A stretch of DNA of 64,000 nucleotides from an uncultured Bacilli bacterium. Its GTDB lineage: Bacteria > Bacillota_I > Bacilli_A > RF39 > UBA660. The stretch is taken from assembly GCA_934120715.1 (NCBI GenBank), contig CAKOUW010000004.1, positions 46,442 through 110,441 of the forward strand, written 5' to 3'. Of this stretch, positions 37,862 to 47,061 are shown piece after piece (the stretch's first letter is position 1; every line of letters starts with the position of its first letter). Position numbers and translations under genes: made by a program. Below the pieces are notes generated by a model. It had not been told where the DNA came from and ran no database searches. It worked only from the letters and a program-made list of their open reading frames with translations.

Positions 37862-38935
37862 TTATTTTTTTTCCACGCAGTTGCCAGTAAGTTGGTCAAT
37901 CCATTTTTCCGTTATTTTGCCAGTATTATTATCCTTCCATGTTTCTTTAATAATTCCCCAATTATCATGAAACTCTCTATGTAATAAAGTTGAATCTGAT
38001 GCTGAGGAACTGCTAGTACCTGTTGCTGAGGAACTGCTAGCTCCTGTTGCTGGTGAACCGCTAGCACCTGACATTGCAGCGATCAAGCCTTTCTTATCTG
38101 TATACCCCATTGGTACTCCATCTTTGGTTATCAAAACGCTTCCATCTTCTCTTATCTCATAGTCTAACTTGCCTGATGGTGAGTTCGTCCAGTACTGCTT
38201 TTGAATATTATCTTCAGACCAGAATTTTCCATTTAAGCTGTCTGCTGCATTATTTGTAATTCTGGAGAAGTCAACATTTTTGCTATCTAATGAGAACTTA
38301 TTTGATGTATTACTTCCTAAATTTGAGTATGTTGCTAGTGACTTAATTATACGATCATCTATATCACTCTTTGTGGTTTCTAATAAATTATTTATTTTAT
38401 TTTCTATTTCCTTAAATCCATTTGTTAATTCTTCTATTTGATTTCCACCTATAAATTCCGTACCTTTTACTTGGTCTTTAAGTTTGCCAATTGATGTCAT
38501 TAAAGCCTCAAAGCAATTATCTAATACGGTATTAAGTGATTCAACTTCCTGGACATTAATTCCTCGTGTACCATCGTCTCTTTGATCTTTTATTGCTGAA
38601 ACGTCACATTTAGGTATTTCGCCTTTTTCCGTATTAGTATTAGAATAGTCTCCTCCTGTTCGTTGCTCCCAACTACGTATAGCTTCTTTTATTTTTACTA
38701 TATAAGAATAAAATTGCTCAGCCAAATCAGAATATATCCCATCCATTGTAGGTTTAAATTTATCATTAAAATAATCATAGCCTTCTGGAGTATACCAATT
38801 TTGTGCTATTTTAGCAATGTAATTACTATCTAATTCGTCAATATCCTCCACTATTTCGGCACCAATACCTAATGCACTTATTATTAATTGTTGTGCAGCT
38901 TCTAAATTATATCCTGCGTCTATATTTGAACTCAT
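37862..38935 (-). CDS. WXG-like helical protein, long paralogue with C-terminal extension
   Basis: 357 residues. Residues 1-215 align without gaps to the protein at 36743 (anchors W47, GTRGINV 122-128, FIG 161-163, YSNLG at about 203-207). After that it has its own part: a W/Y-rich stretch (SGKLDYEIREDGSVLITKD), a Ser/Ala/Gly/Thr linker (about 290-315) coded by near-repeats, and an end rich in Trp (NWGIIKETWKDNNTGKITEK). It resembles LXG-type toxins in plan (helical export domain, linker, small C-terminal domain), but I recognise no toxin family. Nearby TACTTCATTG repeats and an inverted repeat precede its start. Confidence 0.75.
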   Translation of the reverse strand: MSSNIDAGYNLEAAQQLIISALGIGAEIVEDIDELDSNYIAKIAQNWYTPEGYDYFNDKFKPTMDGIYSDLAEQFYSYIVKIKEAIRSWEQRTGGDYSNTNTEKGEIPKCDVSAIKDQRDDGTRGINVQEVESLNTVLDNCFEALMTSIGKLKDQVKGTEFIGGNQIEELTNGFKEIENKINNLLETTKSDIDDRIIKSLATYSNLGSNTSNKFSLDSKNVDFSRITNNAADSLNGKFWSEDNIQKQYWTNSPSGKLDYEIREDGSVLITKDGVPMGYTDKKGLIAAMSGASGSPATGASSSSATGTSSSSASDSTLLHREFHDNWGIIKETWKDNNTGKITEKWIDQLTGNCVEKK

Positions 38936-38990
38936 CTCTATCCCTCCTACTATACTTTACTTCATTGTACTTCATTGTAGCATTAAAAAT

Positions 38991-39039
38991 AGTGCACATC
39001 AATATTATTTACACATATTTACATATGTTGATGTACACT
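38991..39039. repeat. Inverted repeat upstream of the long WXG-like gene
   Basis: AGTGCACATCAA (38991-39002) and TTGATGTACACT (39028-39039) match except one base. Between them lies the ACATATGTAAAT motif. Next to it (38959-38978) TACTTCATTG occurs twice in direct repeat. It looks like an operator or a stem in the 5' leader. Confidence 0.6.
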
Positions 39040-39071
39040 ATATAGATTTATTTATTTATTTGTTTACTTAT

Positions 39072-40076
39072 TTATTCATTCATTAAATATTTAGCTGTTC
39101 TTACCATTTGAGCCGTATAACCCATTTCATTGTCATACCAAGCTACTATTTTTACTAGTTGTTTATTATCCACTTCTAAAATGCTTGTTGATAGTCCATC
39201 TACTAGTGCTCCACATCTTCTTCCAATTATATCACTTGATACTATTGGATCATCTGTATATTGAAGTGTTTCATTTTGATTATTTTTAAATAATTCATTT
39301 ATTTCTTCTACTGTTGTATTCTTTCCTAATTCTAATACTAGGTCTACTACTGAACCTGTTGTTACAGGGACTCTCATAGCTACTCCAGCGAGTTTTCCTT
39401 GTAGGTTTGGACAAACTTTACCAATTGCTGAAGCTGCTCCGGTTGAAGCTGGTACAATATTTGCTGCACAAGCCCTACCACGACGAGCTTTTATACCTTT
39501 TTTGTGAGCTACATCTAAAGTAGCTTGATCATTAGTATAGGCATGAACTGTTGTCATATATCCTTTTACTATTTTAAGAGCCTTATCAATTTCATTTACT
39601 ACTGGTGCTAAACAATTAGTAGTACAACTTGCTGCTGATATTATCTTTTCATCTCCTGTTAATATCTTGTGGTTAACATTATATACTATGGTTTTTATAT
39701 CTCCTTTAGCTGGGGCTGAAATAATTACCTTTTTTGCTCCGGCATTGATATGAGCCATAGCTTTTTCTTCACTTGTAAATAATCCTGTACATTCAAAAAC
39801 AACATCTACATCTAAATCTTTCCATGGTAACATAGCAGGATCTTGTTCTGAATATACTCTAACCTTTCTATTACCAATTATAATTGAATCAGCATCATTT
39901 GTTATTTCATCAATCCTATAATTGCCATGGTTTGTATCATACTTTAATAAATAAGCTAATTGTTCAGCATCAGTTAAATCATTAATAGCAACAACCTCAT
40001 AGTTATCGTCTTCTTCCATTAGTCTAAATGCTAATCTTCCTATTCTTCCAAATCCATTTATAGCAACTCTTATCAT
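39072..40076 (-). CDS. gapA: Glyceraldehyde-3-phosphate dehydrogenase
   Basis: 334 residues. VAINGFGRIGRLAFR binds NAD; catalytic Cys is in SAASCTTNCLAP (about residue 151) and the His in VHAYTNDQ. Asp at position 33 region (INDLT) suggests NAD over NADP. The other glycolytic genes lie downstream, but the WXG-like pair separates it from pgk. It has a good promoter. Confidence 0.97.
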   Translation of the reverse strand: MIRVAINGFGRIGRLAFRLMEEDDNYEVVAINDLTDAEQLAYLLKYDTNHGNYRIDEITNDADSIIIGNRKVRVYSEQDPAMLPWKDLDVDVVFECTGLFTSEEKAMAHINAGAKKVIISAPAKGDIKTIVYNVNHKILTGDEKIISAASCTTNCLAPVVNEIDKALKIVKGYMTTVHAYTNDQATLDVAHKKGIKARRGRACAANIVPASTGAASAIGKVCPNLQGKLAGVAMRVPVTTGSVVDLVLELGKNTTVEEINELFKNNQNETLQYTDDPIVSSDIIGRRCGALVDGLSTSILEVDNKQLVKIVAWYDNEMGYTAQMVRTAKYLMNE

Positions 40077-40095
40077 ATATTCCTCCTATAATTTC

Positions 40096-40124
40096 ATTAT
40101 ATATTTTTGCTTATTTTTTAGCAA
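40096..40124 (-). promoter_or_regulatory. Promoter of gapA
   Basis: On the minus strand TTGCTA (40124-40119) and TATAAT (40101-40096) with a 17-base spacer. The ribosome binding site AGGAGGA follows. Confidence 0.8.
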
Positions 40125-40148
40125 GTTATTCGTCTTTTGTTTACATTA

Positions 40149-41804
40149 TTAGTCATGAAAGCAGCCATTGCCAATAAATTCTCGTAAAACGGAATCTTGT
40201 GGGATAGCATCTGATGGTATTGGGAAAAACATCTGTAAAAATCTTATAAGCCTTTTTGCTTCTTCATAGTATGGGGAAGTATCTTGTACTGAGTACAATA
40301 ATGGTTCTACGTATGTTTTTAAAACACCCATTTCATAAATTAATGCAGAGTTTAATGTTACATCTGCCTCATCTTGATATGGGAAAATATATTTTTCTTC
40401 ACCATTTCTCACACTGGCCCAATTTTTTATAGTTGTTTCAACATCATAGCCTCTAGTTCTATTATCTCTTATAATTCGTCTTAGTAATCTGTGATCAGTT
40501 GTTGATACTCTATTATGATCATCGATGTTTAGTTCTGTTAGGGCTGATATATATATTTTAAATTTTTTATTACGCTCTATATTGTCTAGTATATGAGTAT
40601 CTATAGCATGGATACCTTCAATTATTAATATGTCGTTATTTTGAAGCTTCATTTTATTTTTAAATTCTTTTTTCCCTGTTATAAAATTATATGTTGGAGT
40701 CAATATTTCTTTATTGGATAGTAATTTTTCAACCTGATCATTGAATAATTTTATATCAATTGCCTCTAGGCATTCATAATCATAATTGCCATCTTTATCT
40801 TTCGGATTATTTTCTCTGTCTACAAAGTAATCATCCATTCCTAATACTTTTGGATTTAGACCGAAGCTTTGAAGGAAAGTACATAATTTAATAGATGTTG
40901 TTGTTTTACCAGACGATGATGGTCCAGCTATTAAAACGACTTTTATTTTATTTTTATGCTCATTAATGTTTCTAGCTACTTCTAATAATTTGTTATTTTG
41001 TAGGGTTTCATCTATTCTAATTATGTCGTTAATTTTACCTTCTGAAACTATTTTATTTAAATCTACTGAATTTTCTAGCTTCATTATTTTGGACCATTTT
41101 CTGTAGTCATTAAATACTTCAAACATACCTGAATGATGTTTATAAGGTTTAATTTTATCATTTATGTATACTGTTGGGAATCTTAACATAAAGCCTTTAT
41201 CATCAATATAAGTTAAGTCAAATGAAGCTAATTTGTCTGTAGATGGTGGCATATAGTTATAAAAATAATTGTAATAATTACCTAATCTATATAATGTAAC
41301 ATAGCTATTTGTGTTATAAGTCATTATACCTACTTTGACATAATCTTTTATGTCTTTGAAGTATTTAATAGCTTCAAATCTTTCGACAGTTACTCTAGTT
41401 ATTGGCATAGCACTTTTAATTATAGAATTCATTTTATCTTTGATAGCTTTTATTTTATTAGCATTTAATTCAAAATTTGTTTCGATGTAAATTCCTTTAT
41501 CTAATGAGTGAAGTATTATGGCATTAGCATTTCTTCCATATAACTTTTTAATAGCGTATACTAAAACATAAGTTAAACCGCTTATGTGAGTTCTGTTTCC
41601 TTCTTGAGATGTTAAATCCAAAAATTCTATTTTAGAATCAGCAGTTACCTTGTTAGCTAGTTCTTTAATATGACCATTTACTCTTGCTAAAATTATAGGA
41701 TACTTAAAATTTTTTTGAAATTCACTTGCTAATTCAAGTAGCGTTGTATCCTTACTAACTTTGTAGTTTTTGTTATCAACAATAACTCTTATTGTTTCTA
41801 TCAT
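40149..41804 (-). CDS. Uridine kinase-like protein with TGS/threonyl-tRNA-synthetase-like N-terminus
   Basis: 551 residues. Residues 1-65 look like a TGS domain, residues about 70-250 like the second additional domain of threonyl-tRNA synthetase, and the second half is a P-loop kinase (VVLIAGPSSSGKTT, about 290-302) of the uridine kinase/phosphoribulokinase type, with GMDDYFVDRENNP as substrate motif. This fusion is typical of Bacilli/Clostridia nucleoside kinases. Its true substrate is unproven. Confidence 0.9.
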   Translation of the reverse strand: MIETIRVIVDNKNYKVSKDTTLLELASEFQKNFKYPIILARVNGHIKELANKVTADSKIEFLDLTSQEGNRTHISGLTYVLVYAIKKLYGRNANAIILHSLDKGIYIETNFELNANKIKAIKDKMNSIIKSAMPITRVTVERFEAIKYFKDIKDYVKVGIMTYNTNSYVTLYRLGNYYNYFYNYMPPSTDKLASFDLTYIDDKGFMLRFPTVYINDKIKPYKHHSGMFEVFNDYRKWSKIMKLENSVDLNKIVSEGKINDIIRIDETLQNNKLLEVARNINEHKNKIKVVLIAGPSSSGKTTTSIKLCTFLQSFGLNPKVLGMDDYFVDRENNPKDKDGNYDYECLEAIDIKLFNDQVEKLLSNKEILTPTYNFITGKKEFKNKMKLQNNDILIIEGIHAIDTHILDNIERNKKFKIYISALTELNIDDHNRVSTTDHRLLRRIIRDNRTRGYDVETTIKNWASVRNGEEKYIFPYQDEADVTLNSALIYEMGVLKTYVEPLLYSVQDTSPYYEEAKRLIRFLQMFFPIPSDAIPQDSVLREFIGNGCFHD

Positions 41805-41905
41805 ATAATCGCCCCTTTATTCTACCTATTATTATACCATGTTTTGTCGGTTTATAATATGAATATTTTCTCTTATTTACACTATACTATGTATAGGTGA
41901 TGAAA

Positions 41906-42484
41906 ATGAATTTGGTTCCAGTTATTGTTGATAAAGAATTAGATGGAGAAAGAAGCTATGATATTTTTTCTAAATTATTAAAGGAAAGAATTATTTTTAT
42001 TAGTGGAGAAATAAATGACTCTTTAGCTAATAGTGTTATTGCTGAATTGTTGTATTTAGATTCAGTAGGTGAAGGTGATATATCGGTATATATAAACTCT
42101 CCAGGTGGCTCTGTTTCATCTGGGATGGCTATTTATGATACAATGAATTTTATTAAAAGTGATGTTTGTACTATATGCATTGGTATGGCGGCTAGTATGG
42201 CGGCATTTTTACTATCATGTGGGCAAAAGGGAAAAAGATTTATTCTTCCTAATGCTGATGTAATGATTCATCAACCTTTGGGAGGAGCTGAAGGTCAAGC
42301 TAGTGATATTAAAATAGCTTCTGATAGAATTATTGATATTAGAAAAAGATTAAATAGAATTCTTTCTAAAAATACTGGTCAATCATTAAAGAAAATAGAA
42401 AAGGATACAGAAAGGGATAATTACTTAAGTTCAAAAGAGGCTTTGGAATATGGCCTTGTTGATAAAATAATTAAATCATTATGA
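41906..42484 (+). CDS. clpP: ATP-dependent Clp protease proteolytic subunit
   Basis: 192 residues from ATG at 41906 ([20 protein letters not shown]), the start that matches ClpP and has AGGTGA five bases before; upstream GTG/ATG codons in frame fall in the ribosome binding site. Catalytic Ser in GMAASMAAF, His in MIHQPLGG and Asp in TERDNYLSS. It forms the tetradecameric chamber with ClpX/ClpC. It ends in TGA and then a strong terminator. Confidence 0.96.
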   Translation: MNLVPVIVDKELDGERSYDIFSKLLKERIIFISGEINDSLANSVIAELLYLDSVGEGDISVYINSPGGSVSSGMAIYDTMNFIKSDVCTICIGMAASMAAFLLSCGQKGKRFILPNADVMIHQPLGGAEGQASDIKIASDRIIDIRKRLNRILSKNTGQSLKKIEKDTERDNYLSSKEALEYGLVDKIIKSL

Positions 42485-42510
42485 ATTCAATTAACTATTT
42501 TAATATATTA

Positions 42511-42545
42511 AAACCTCGCTTCTTTATAAAGAAAGCGAGGTTTAT
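42511..42545. terminator. Strong bidirectional terminator after clpP
   Basis: AAACCTCGC (42511-42519) pairs with GCGAGGTTT (42535-42543), and the CTTTATAAAG centre extends the stem. T-rich flanks on both strands serve clpP and the convergent lipoprotein gene. Confidence 0.9.
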
Positions 42546-42556
42546 ATTATATAACA

Positions 42557-43033
42557 TTATGCAAATTTTACACTTTTTGCCCATTTTTTGAACAGTGGCT
42601 CGTACTTACTTTTATCTTTAACATCACACATGAAATTTAATAGCCAAAATGAATCATCAGCTTTAGTAACTTGTGATAGATAAAAATATTGTTTCCCTGA
42701 AACTTCTTTTTCATAAGTAAAGTATGTAATTCCATCTTCTTTTTGTATATTGTAATCAACGCCATTGTTTTTTAAAACGGCATCAGCATAATCATCAATA
42801 CTTGATGAGGAATTTATACCTATGGCTTCCAAGTTCGTAAAATCTTCCTTTATAGCCATTACTACCGCATCTATAGATACATAATAAACTGTTGCAGCAA
42901 CTATTTCTTTTTCAACAAAACCCTCTTGCATTGTTATAGTTAATCCATGACTAGTATATGTTTTGTCTTTGGCTTTTACTTGGCATCCCACTAAAACTAA
43001 ACAGGATAATAAAACTACAAATATTTTTTTCAT
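42557..43033 (-). CDS. Putative lipoprotein
   Basis: 158 residues from ATG at 43033 (MKKIFVVLLSCLVLVGCQVK); GGAGGA precedes it. Lipobox LVGC with Cys17 predicts anchoring by Lgt/Lsp. The mature part is a small globular domain (SHGLTITMQEGF, DDSFWLLNFMC) that recalls short lipoproteins with a PsbP-like or DUF-type fold; I do not name one. The longer frame upstream reads into the membrane-protein gene and is rejected. Confidence 0.8.
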   Translation of the reverse strand: MKKIFVVLLSCLVLVGCQVKAKDKTYTSHGLTITMQEGFVEKEIVAATVYYVSIDAVVMAIKEDFTNLEAIGINSSSSIDDYADAVLKNNGVDYNIQKEDGITYFTYEKEVSGKQYFYLSQVTKADDSFWLLNFMCDVKDKSKYEPLFKKWAKSVKFA

Positions 43034-43065
43034 ACATTCCTCCAAATTAATTATATCTTTATATA

Positions 43066-43836
43066 TCATAAAGTACTGAAAAGCACTAATAATATTAATA
43101 TTAGAACAACTAGTGATGAAATTACTATTGTACACGCAGGTTTAATATTTGTTTTAAAGTTTTTTCTTGCTTTTTCTGGATCTTTTACTGCTTCTTTATC
43201 AAAATAGGCTTTTGAAAAAGGTGATACTATAATTCCTTTTTTTTCCATCAACATTATAAATTTATATTTATTTTTTATATTTAACTCATTGATGATAAGC
43301 ATTGCTGGCACTTGATTTTCTTTACTAAAAGCGTCATATTTAGCAAAAACCTTTTCTAATTCCTTAACCTTATCATCATAAGACATATCCTCTATGTGGG
43401 CTTTTTCCTTATCATTTTTTGCTTGATAAGCATTTTTGTTTATATTTTGTATAACACCACTTATTCCAAGAATAGTAAATAGTACCGAAATTATATAGTC
43501 TGAAAAAATTGCTGTGACAAAATTACTTGAACTATATAATAATCTGAAATAATATGTACTAAATCCATATCCTTCTTTTAAGATTAACCAGAACGGAATT
43601 ATAACGAATGTTGCTATTGTTATTGAAATTAGCGAGGTAATGGTTATTAGTATTCCTGTTTTTTTTGTTATTTCACCTTTAAATAACTTATAAAACTTTA
43701 GTGAACCTAATGCAATAATAGCAGCTAGTATGGATAATATATAATTTAAATATACATAAGTTAAAATCCATGGTAAACTGAACAGTATTGCACCAATGAA
43801 TGCACCAATAGCCCCCTTAACATTATTTTTATTCAT
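43066..43836 (-). CDS. Multi-pass membrane protein of unknown function
   Basis: 256 residues. Four hydrophobic segments in the first half (about 8-26, 31-46, 61-86, 106-128), a cytosolic charged domain (about 130-225), and a last segment at about 232-253. The charged domain has KVKELEKVFAKYDAFSKENQ, possibly a short coiled coil. Upstream of the lipoprotein gene with 32 bases between them, so they may act together. Confidence 0.7.
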   Translation of the reverse strand: MNKNNVKGAIGAFIGAILFSLPWILTYVYLNYILSILAAIIALGSLKFYKLFKGEITKKTGILITITSLISITIATFVIIPFWLILKEGYGFSTYYFRLLYSSSNFVTAIFSDYIISVLFTILGISGVIQNINKNAYQAKNDKEKAHIEDMSYDDKVKELEKVFAKYDAFSKENQVPAMLIINELNIKNKYKFIMLMEKKGIIVSPFSKAYFDKEAVKDPEKARKNFKTNIKPACTIVISSLVVLILILLVLFSTL

Positions 43837-43965
43837 ATTCTCACTCCTACTTATAGTTAGATGTTATCATATTTATTTTTCGATGTAAACGTTTTAAATA
43901 CATTTTATTAAAATTATGTTTTAAAGTTAAAAAGTAATGAATCATTTTAGCTATTTTTATAGTAT

Positions 43966-44904
43966 CTATTCCGATTCATTACCTTTTAGTTTTTCAGATA
44001 AGTCTTTAATTTTTCTAAATCTATGATTTAATCCTGACTTAGTTATTGTTTTTCCTGTTTCTAGAGAAATGATTTCACTAAGTTCTTTTAATGATGATTC
44101 TGGATATTTTCTTCTATATTCTAAAGCCTGTTTTGTTTTTTCATCAAGTAATTCTAAACCTTTTTTCTCTTCTATTATCTTTATTTGTTCTAATTGTTCT
44201 AATGATGTTTTAAAGACTTTATCTAGGTTAGCTTGTTCACAATTATTTAGCCTATTAGTCTGATTTTTTTTATCTCTATAGATTCTAGCATTCTCATAAT
44301 AGAGAACAGCCTGATTAGCACCAATTATTTTTAAATAGTCACTTATTTTTTCTGCTTCTTTTATATAAATCATATATTTTTTATTTCTTATTAGTATCTT
44401 TGCATTTAGTTCAAATATATTAAGAAGTTTTTGAACGAATACAGCTTCATTTGGATTAACTATTATTAATTCCATATGATATCTTGATTTATTAGGATCG
44501 TTAATGCTGCCAACAGCTAAAAAGACGCCCCTTAGGTAGGCTCTTATTTCTTCATTAGCTCCAACAATATAGGTTGGGACTGTTGTGAGATATTCTTCTT
44601 TTTGATTAAAGTATCCTATATCCTGTAAAATCATATTCTGTTTTTCTGATAGAATTAGTGAATATAGTGGTTTTTTACTAAAATTTAGATTGCCTGTTTC
44701 TTGTTTTTCTGGTTTTATTTCATATAAATATTCAAAAAAATGAGAATATCTGTCTATTAAAAATTCATTTTCTGTTGTCATGTATAAAGTACTATTTTTT
44801 AAATGGGCGTTGTTTCTAATGAAGCCTGATAGTTCTGCGATCATTTCTGATTTTGTACTATCAATCCTTGACATTTCTTCCTTTATTTTTATAGTGTATG
44901 ACAT
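43966..44904 (-). CDS. whiA: DNA-binding protein WhiA
   Basis: 312 residues. LAGLIDADG-like N-terminal part (LRGVFLAVGSINDPNKSRYH) and C-terminal HTH (SLKELSEIISLETGKTITKS, followed by GLNHRFRKI). WhiA has a role in cell division and chromosome segregation in B. subtilis. It is one base after yvcK, but rapZ, the usual third member, is absent. Confidence 0.95.
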   Translation of the reverse strand: MSYTIKIKEEMSRIDSTKSEMIAELSGFIRNNAHLKNSTLYMTTENEFLIDRYSHFFEYLYEIKPEKQETGNLNFSKKPLYSLILSEKQNMILQDIGYFNQKEEYLTTVPTYIVGANEEIRAYLRGVFLAVGSINDPNKSRYHMELIIVNPNEAVFVQKLLNIFELNAKILIRNKKYMIYIKEAEKISDYLKIIGANQAVLYYENARIYRDKKNQTNRLNNCEQANLDKVFKTSLEQLEQIKIIEEKKGLELLDEKTKQALEYRRKYPESSLKELSEIISLETGKTITKSGLNHRFRKIKDLSEKLKGNESE

Positions 44905-44905
44905 T

Positions 44906-45859
44906 TTAGTTCCTCATTAAATATGAAAAGATTAAGGAACTTAGTTTTAGGCTATTATGTCTTATTGTATTATCTTCAATTACTATTAGATCATCTTCAA
45001 TTAGTTCAGCACCAGTTTTTTTAATATTTTTATAATCAATTTTTACGAGATCTTTTTGTTCTTCTGTTTCATACTTCTTTACTATTTCTTCTTTTATATT
45101 TGTGTTGCTTGCGACTACAACATCTATCTTTTTGTGTTCAAGATAACTATTAATTAAATTAATATGATCACTTACTGTGAAGCCGTCTGTTTCACCTGGT
45201 TGAGTTACAGCATTACATAAATACATGATTTTCGATTTGGTTTTGCTGAGAGCTTTTTTTACTTGCTTACAGATAACGTTGGGAAGAATACTAGTATATA
45301 AACTGCCCATACTAAATATTATCAGATCAGCTTCTTCTATAGCTTTTATTACTTCAGGTAAAACTTTAGGTTCTTTCTTATAATATATTTTTTCAAATTT
45401 TCTATGTGCTTCTGTTATCTCAGATTCACCTTCAATAACATTTCCATCATAGTCTTTTGCCATTAAGGTTAATGAAGAGTCTTCCGAAATTGGCAATACT
45501 TTATGTTTTACATCTAATAGCTTACTTAGGCTGGCTATTGAATCTTTTAGGGAACCTGTTATGTCTAGCATTGCGGTTAATATTAAATTACCAACAGCGT
45601 GGCCATCTAAGTCACTAGATGTATTAAAACGATAGGACATCATTTGTTTTATTGGTTCATCTATTTGAGAAAGTGACGTAATAACCTTTCTAATATCACC
45701 AATAGCTGGAATATTAAATTCTTTTCTTAATTTACCAGTTGACCTTCCATTATCAGATACTGTTATTACTGCAGTTATATCTAGTGGAAAATCTTTAAGT
45801 CCTCTAAGAAGATAGGAAATACCAGTTCCTCCACCTAGCACTACAACCTTTTTATACAT
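44906..45859 (-). CDS. yvcK: Gluconeogenesis factor YvcK (CofD-like)
   Basis: 317 residues. VVLGGGTGISYLLRGLKDFP and TVSDNGRSTGKLRKEF bind UDP-sugars in this family. In B. subtilis YvcK links carbon source to wall synthesis and cell shape. Its ribosome binding site lies by the stop of lgt. Confidence 0.95.
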   Translation of the reverse strand: MYKKVVVLGGGTGISYLLRGLKDFPLDITAVITVSDNGRSTGKLRKEFNIPAIGDIRKVITSLSQIDEPIKQMMSYRFNTSSDLDGHAVGNLILTAMLDITGSLKDSIASLSKLLDVKHKVLPISEDSSLTLMAKDYDGNVIEGESEITEAHRKFEKIYYKKEPKVLPEVIKAIEEADLIIFSMGSLYTSILPNVICKQVKKALSKTKSKIMYLCNAVTQPGETDGFTVSDHINLINSYLEHKKIDVVVASNTNIKEEIVKKYETEEQKDLVKIDYKNIKKTGAELIEDDLIVIEDNTIRHNSLKLSSLIFSYLMRN

Positions 45860-45863
45860 TTAA

Positions 45864-46643
45864 TCATCTCCTATTTAAACGGGCTATTTTTTTGTAATAT
45901 ATTATAATTGCCAGACCCAAAATAATAAACATAATTGAAACAAGTTGGGCTATTTTGATGCTACCTAACATGAGTGAATCAGTTCTTAGTCCTTCTATAA
46001 AAAATCTTTCTATTCCATACCATATTAGGTAAAAGCTGGTTAATAAGCCTTCCTTTGCTAGTTTAAAGTGTCTTATTGTCATCATGATTAGAAAGCCAAT
46101 AAAGCACCAGGTTGATTCATAAAAAAATGTTGGATGATAATATACACCATTTATACACATACCTTCAATAATAAAGGTTGGTATATGTAGCCTTTTTAAA
46201 TTCATAAGTGTGGTTGTGGCTCCATAGGCTTCTTGATTAAAGAAGTTACCCCAACGTCCAATTGCTTGAGCTATTATTAAGCCAACGACTAATATATCTA
46301 AAATTTTTATCAAATTTAAATTATTTTTTTTACAAAAATATATAAGTACAATTAGGCCTGATAATATACCTCCGTGGATGGCTAGTCCTCCATTCCATAT
46401 AGCAATTATTTCTTGTGGATTTTTTAAGTAATATGGGATGTTAAATAATACATAATATAACCTTGCACCTATAATACCAAATAGAATAAGATAAAATACT
46501 AAATTTAAAAATTTATCTTCATCTATCTTTTGGCGCTTAATTTCTTTGTGTACTGTTAAAAAGGCAGCTATCATTCCTAATAATATAAATATTGAATACC
46601 AATATATTTTAATGAAACCAAAATTTAGGGCTACTCTATTCAT
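45864..46643 (-). CDS. lgt: Prolipoprotein diacylglyceryl transferase
   Basis: 259 residues, seven membrane segments. Catalytic region GGLAIHGGILSG and the Lgt signature GRWGNFFNQEAYG near residue 143. It transfers diacylglycerol to the lipobox Cys, such as that of the lipoprotein at 42557. It ends in TGA and overlaps the upstream gene by 8 bases. Confidence 0.96.
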   Translation of the reverse strand: MNRVALNFGFIKIYWYSIFILLGMIAAFLTVHKEIKRQKIDEDKFLNLVFYLILFGIIGARLYYVLFNIPYYLKNPQEIIAIWNGGLAIHGGILSGLIVLIYFCKKNNLNLIKILDILVVGLIIAQAIGRWGNFFNQEAYGATTTLMNLKRLHIPTFIIEGMCINGVYYHPTFFYESTWCFIGFLIMMTIRHFKLAKEGLLTSFYLIWYGIERFFIEGLRTDSLMLGSIKIAQLVSIMFIILGLAIIIYYKKIARLNRR

Positions 46644-47055
46644 GGATTTTTACCTTTTCTGTTATTTTATTTATTAACTCTTTTACTATAAAGTTCATTA
46701 CTGATAATAGTATTGCTACTACAAAAGCAATAAAAATATTCTCTAAATTAAAGTGTGGCCCTAATAGCCAATCAGCTAATTTCAAAATGAAAAGATTTAT
46801 GCATGGGTAAAAAAGGCCTAATGTTATTCCTGTTATAGGTATCGTTAAGTATACTAATATTGGTTTTAGTGTTTTATTTAAAATATATACTACTAGCACT
46901 ATTAGTGTAGAGTAAAATAGTGGGTGTTGCTTATCAACATAAACACTTTTGAATAACAGTGAAACTAATAAAAATACTCCTAGATAGCCTAACATACATA
47001 ATAGCCATTCAAATGTTTTGTTTGCTATTCTGATATTTTTACTTTTTTCCTTCAA
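46636..47055 (-). CDS. YvlD/phage-holin-4-like membrane protein
   Basis: 139 residues, four hydrophobic segments. NKTLKPILVYLTIPITGITL with LGLFYPCINLFILKLADWLLG is the motif of the YvlD group (Pfam phage_holin_4_2), conserved next to hprK-lgt in Bacilli. The name suggests a holin but a lysis role is not shown. Here it lies between uvrA and lgt; hprK is absent. Confidence 0.85.
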   Translation of the reverse strand: MKEKSKNIRIANKTFEWLLCMLGYLGVFLLVSLLFKSVYVDKQHPLFYSTLIVLVVYILNKTLKPILVYLTIPITGITLGLFYPCINLFILKLADWLLGPHFNLENIFIAFVVAILLSVMNFIVKELINKITEKVKIHE

Positions 47056-47061
47056 GGATAC

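Noticed and set aside
37788..37970. 60-codon plus-strand frame after the WXG-like gene
   Set aside because: Overlaps the long paralogue on the other strand, has poor codon use and no ribosome binding site.
46636..47055. YvlD-like protein as a second phage holin
   Set aside because: The family name is holin-like, but it is conserved beside lgt in Bacilli with no lysis enzyme near.
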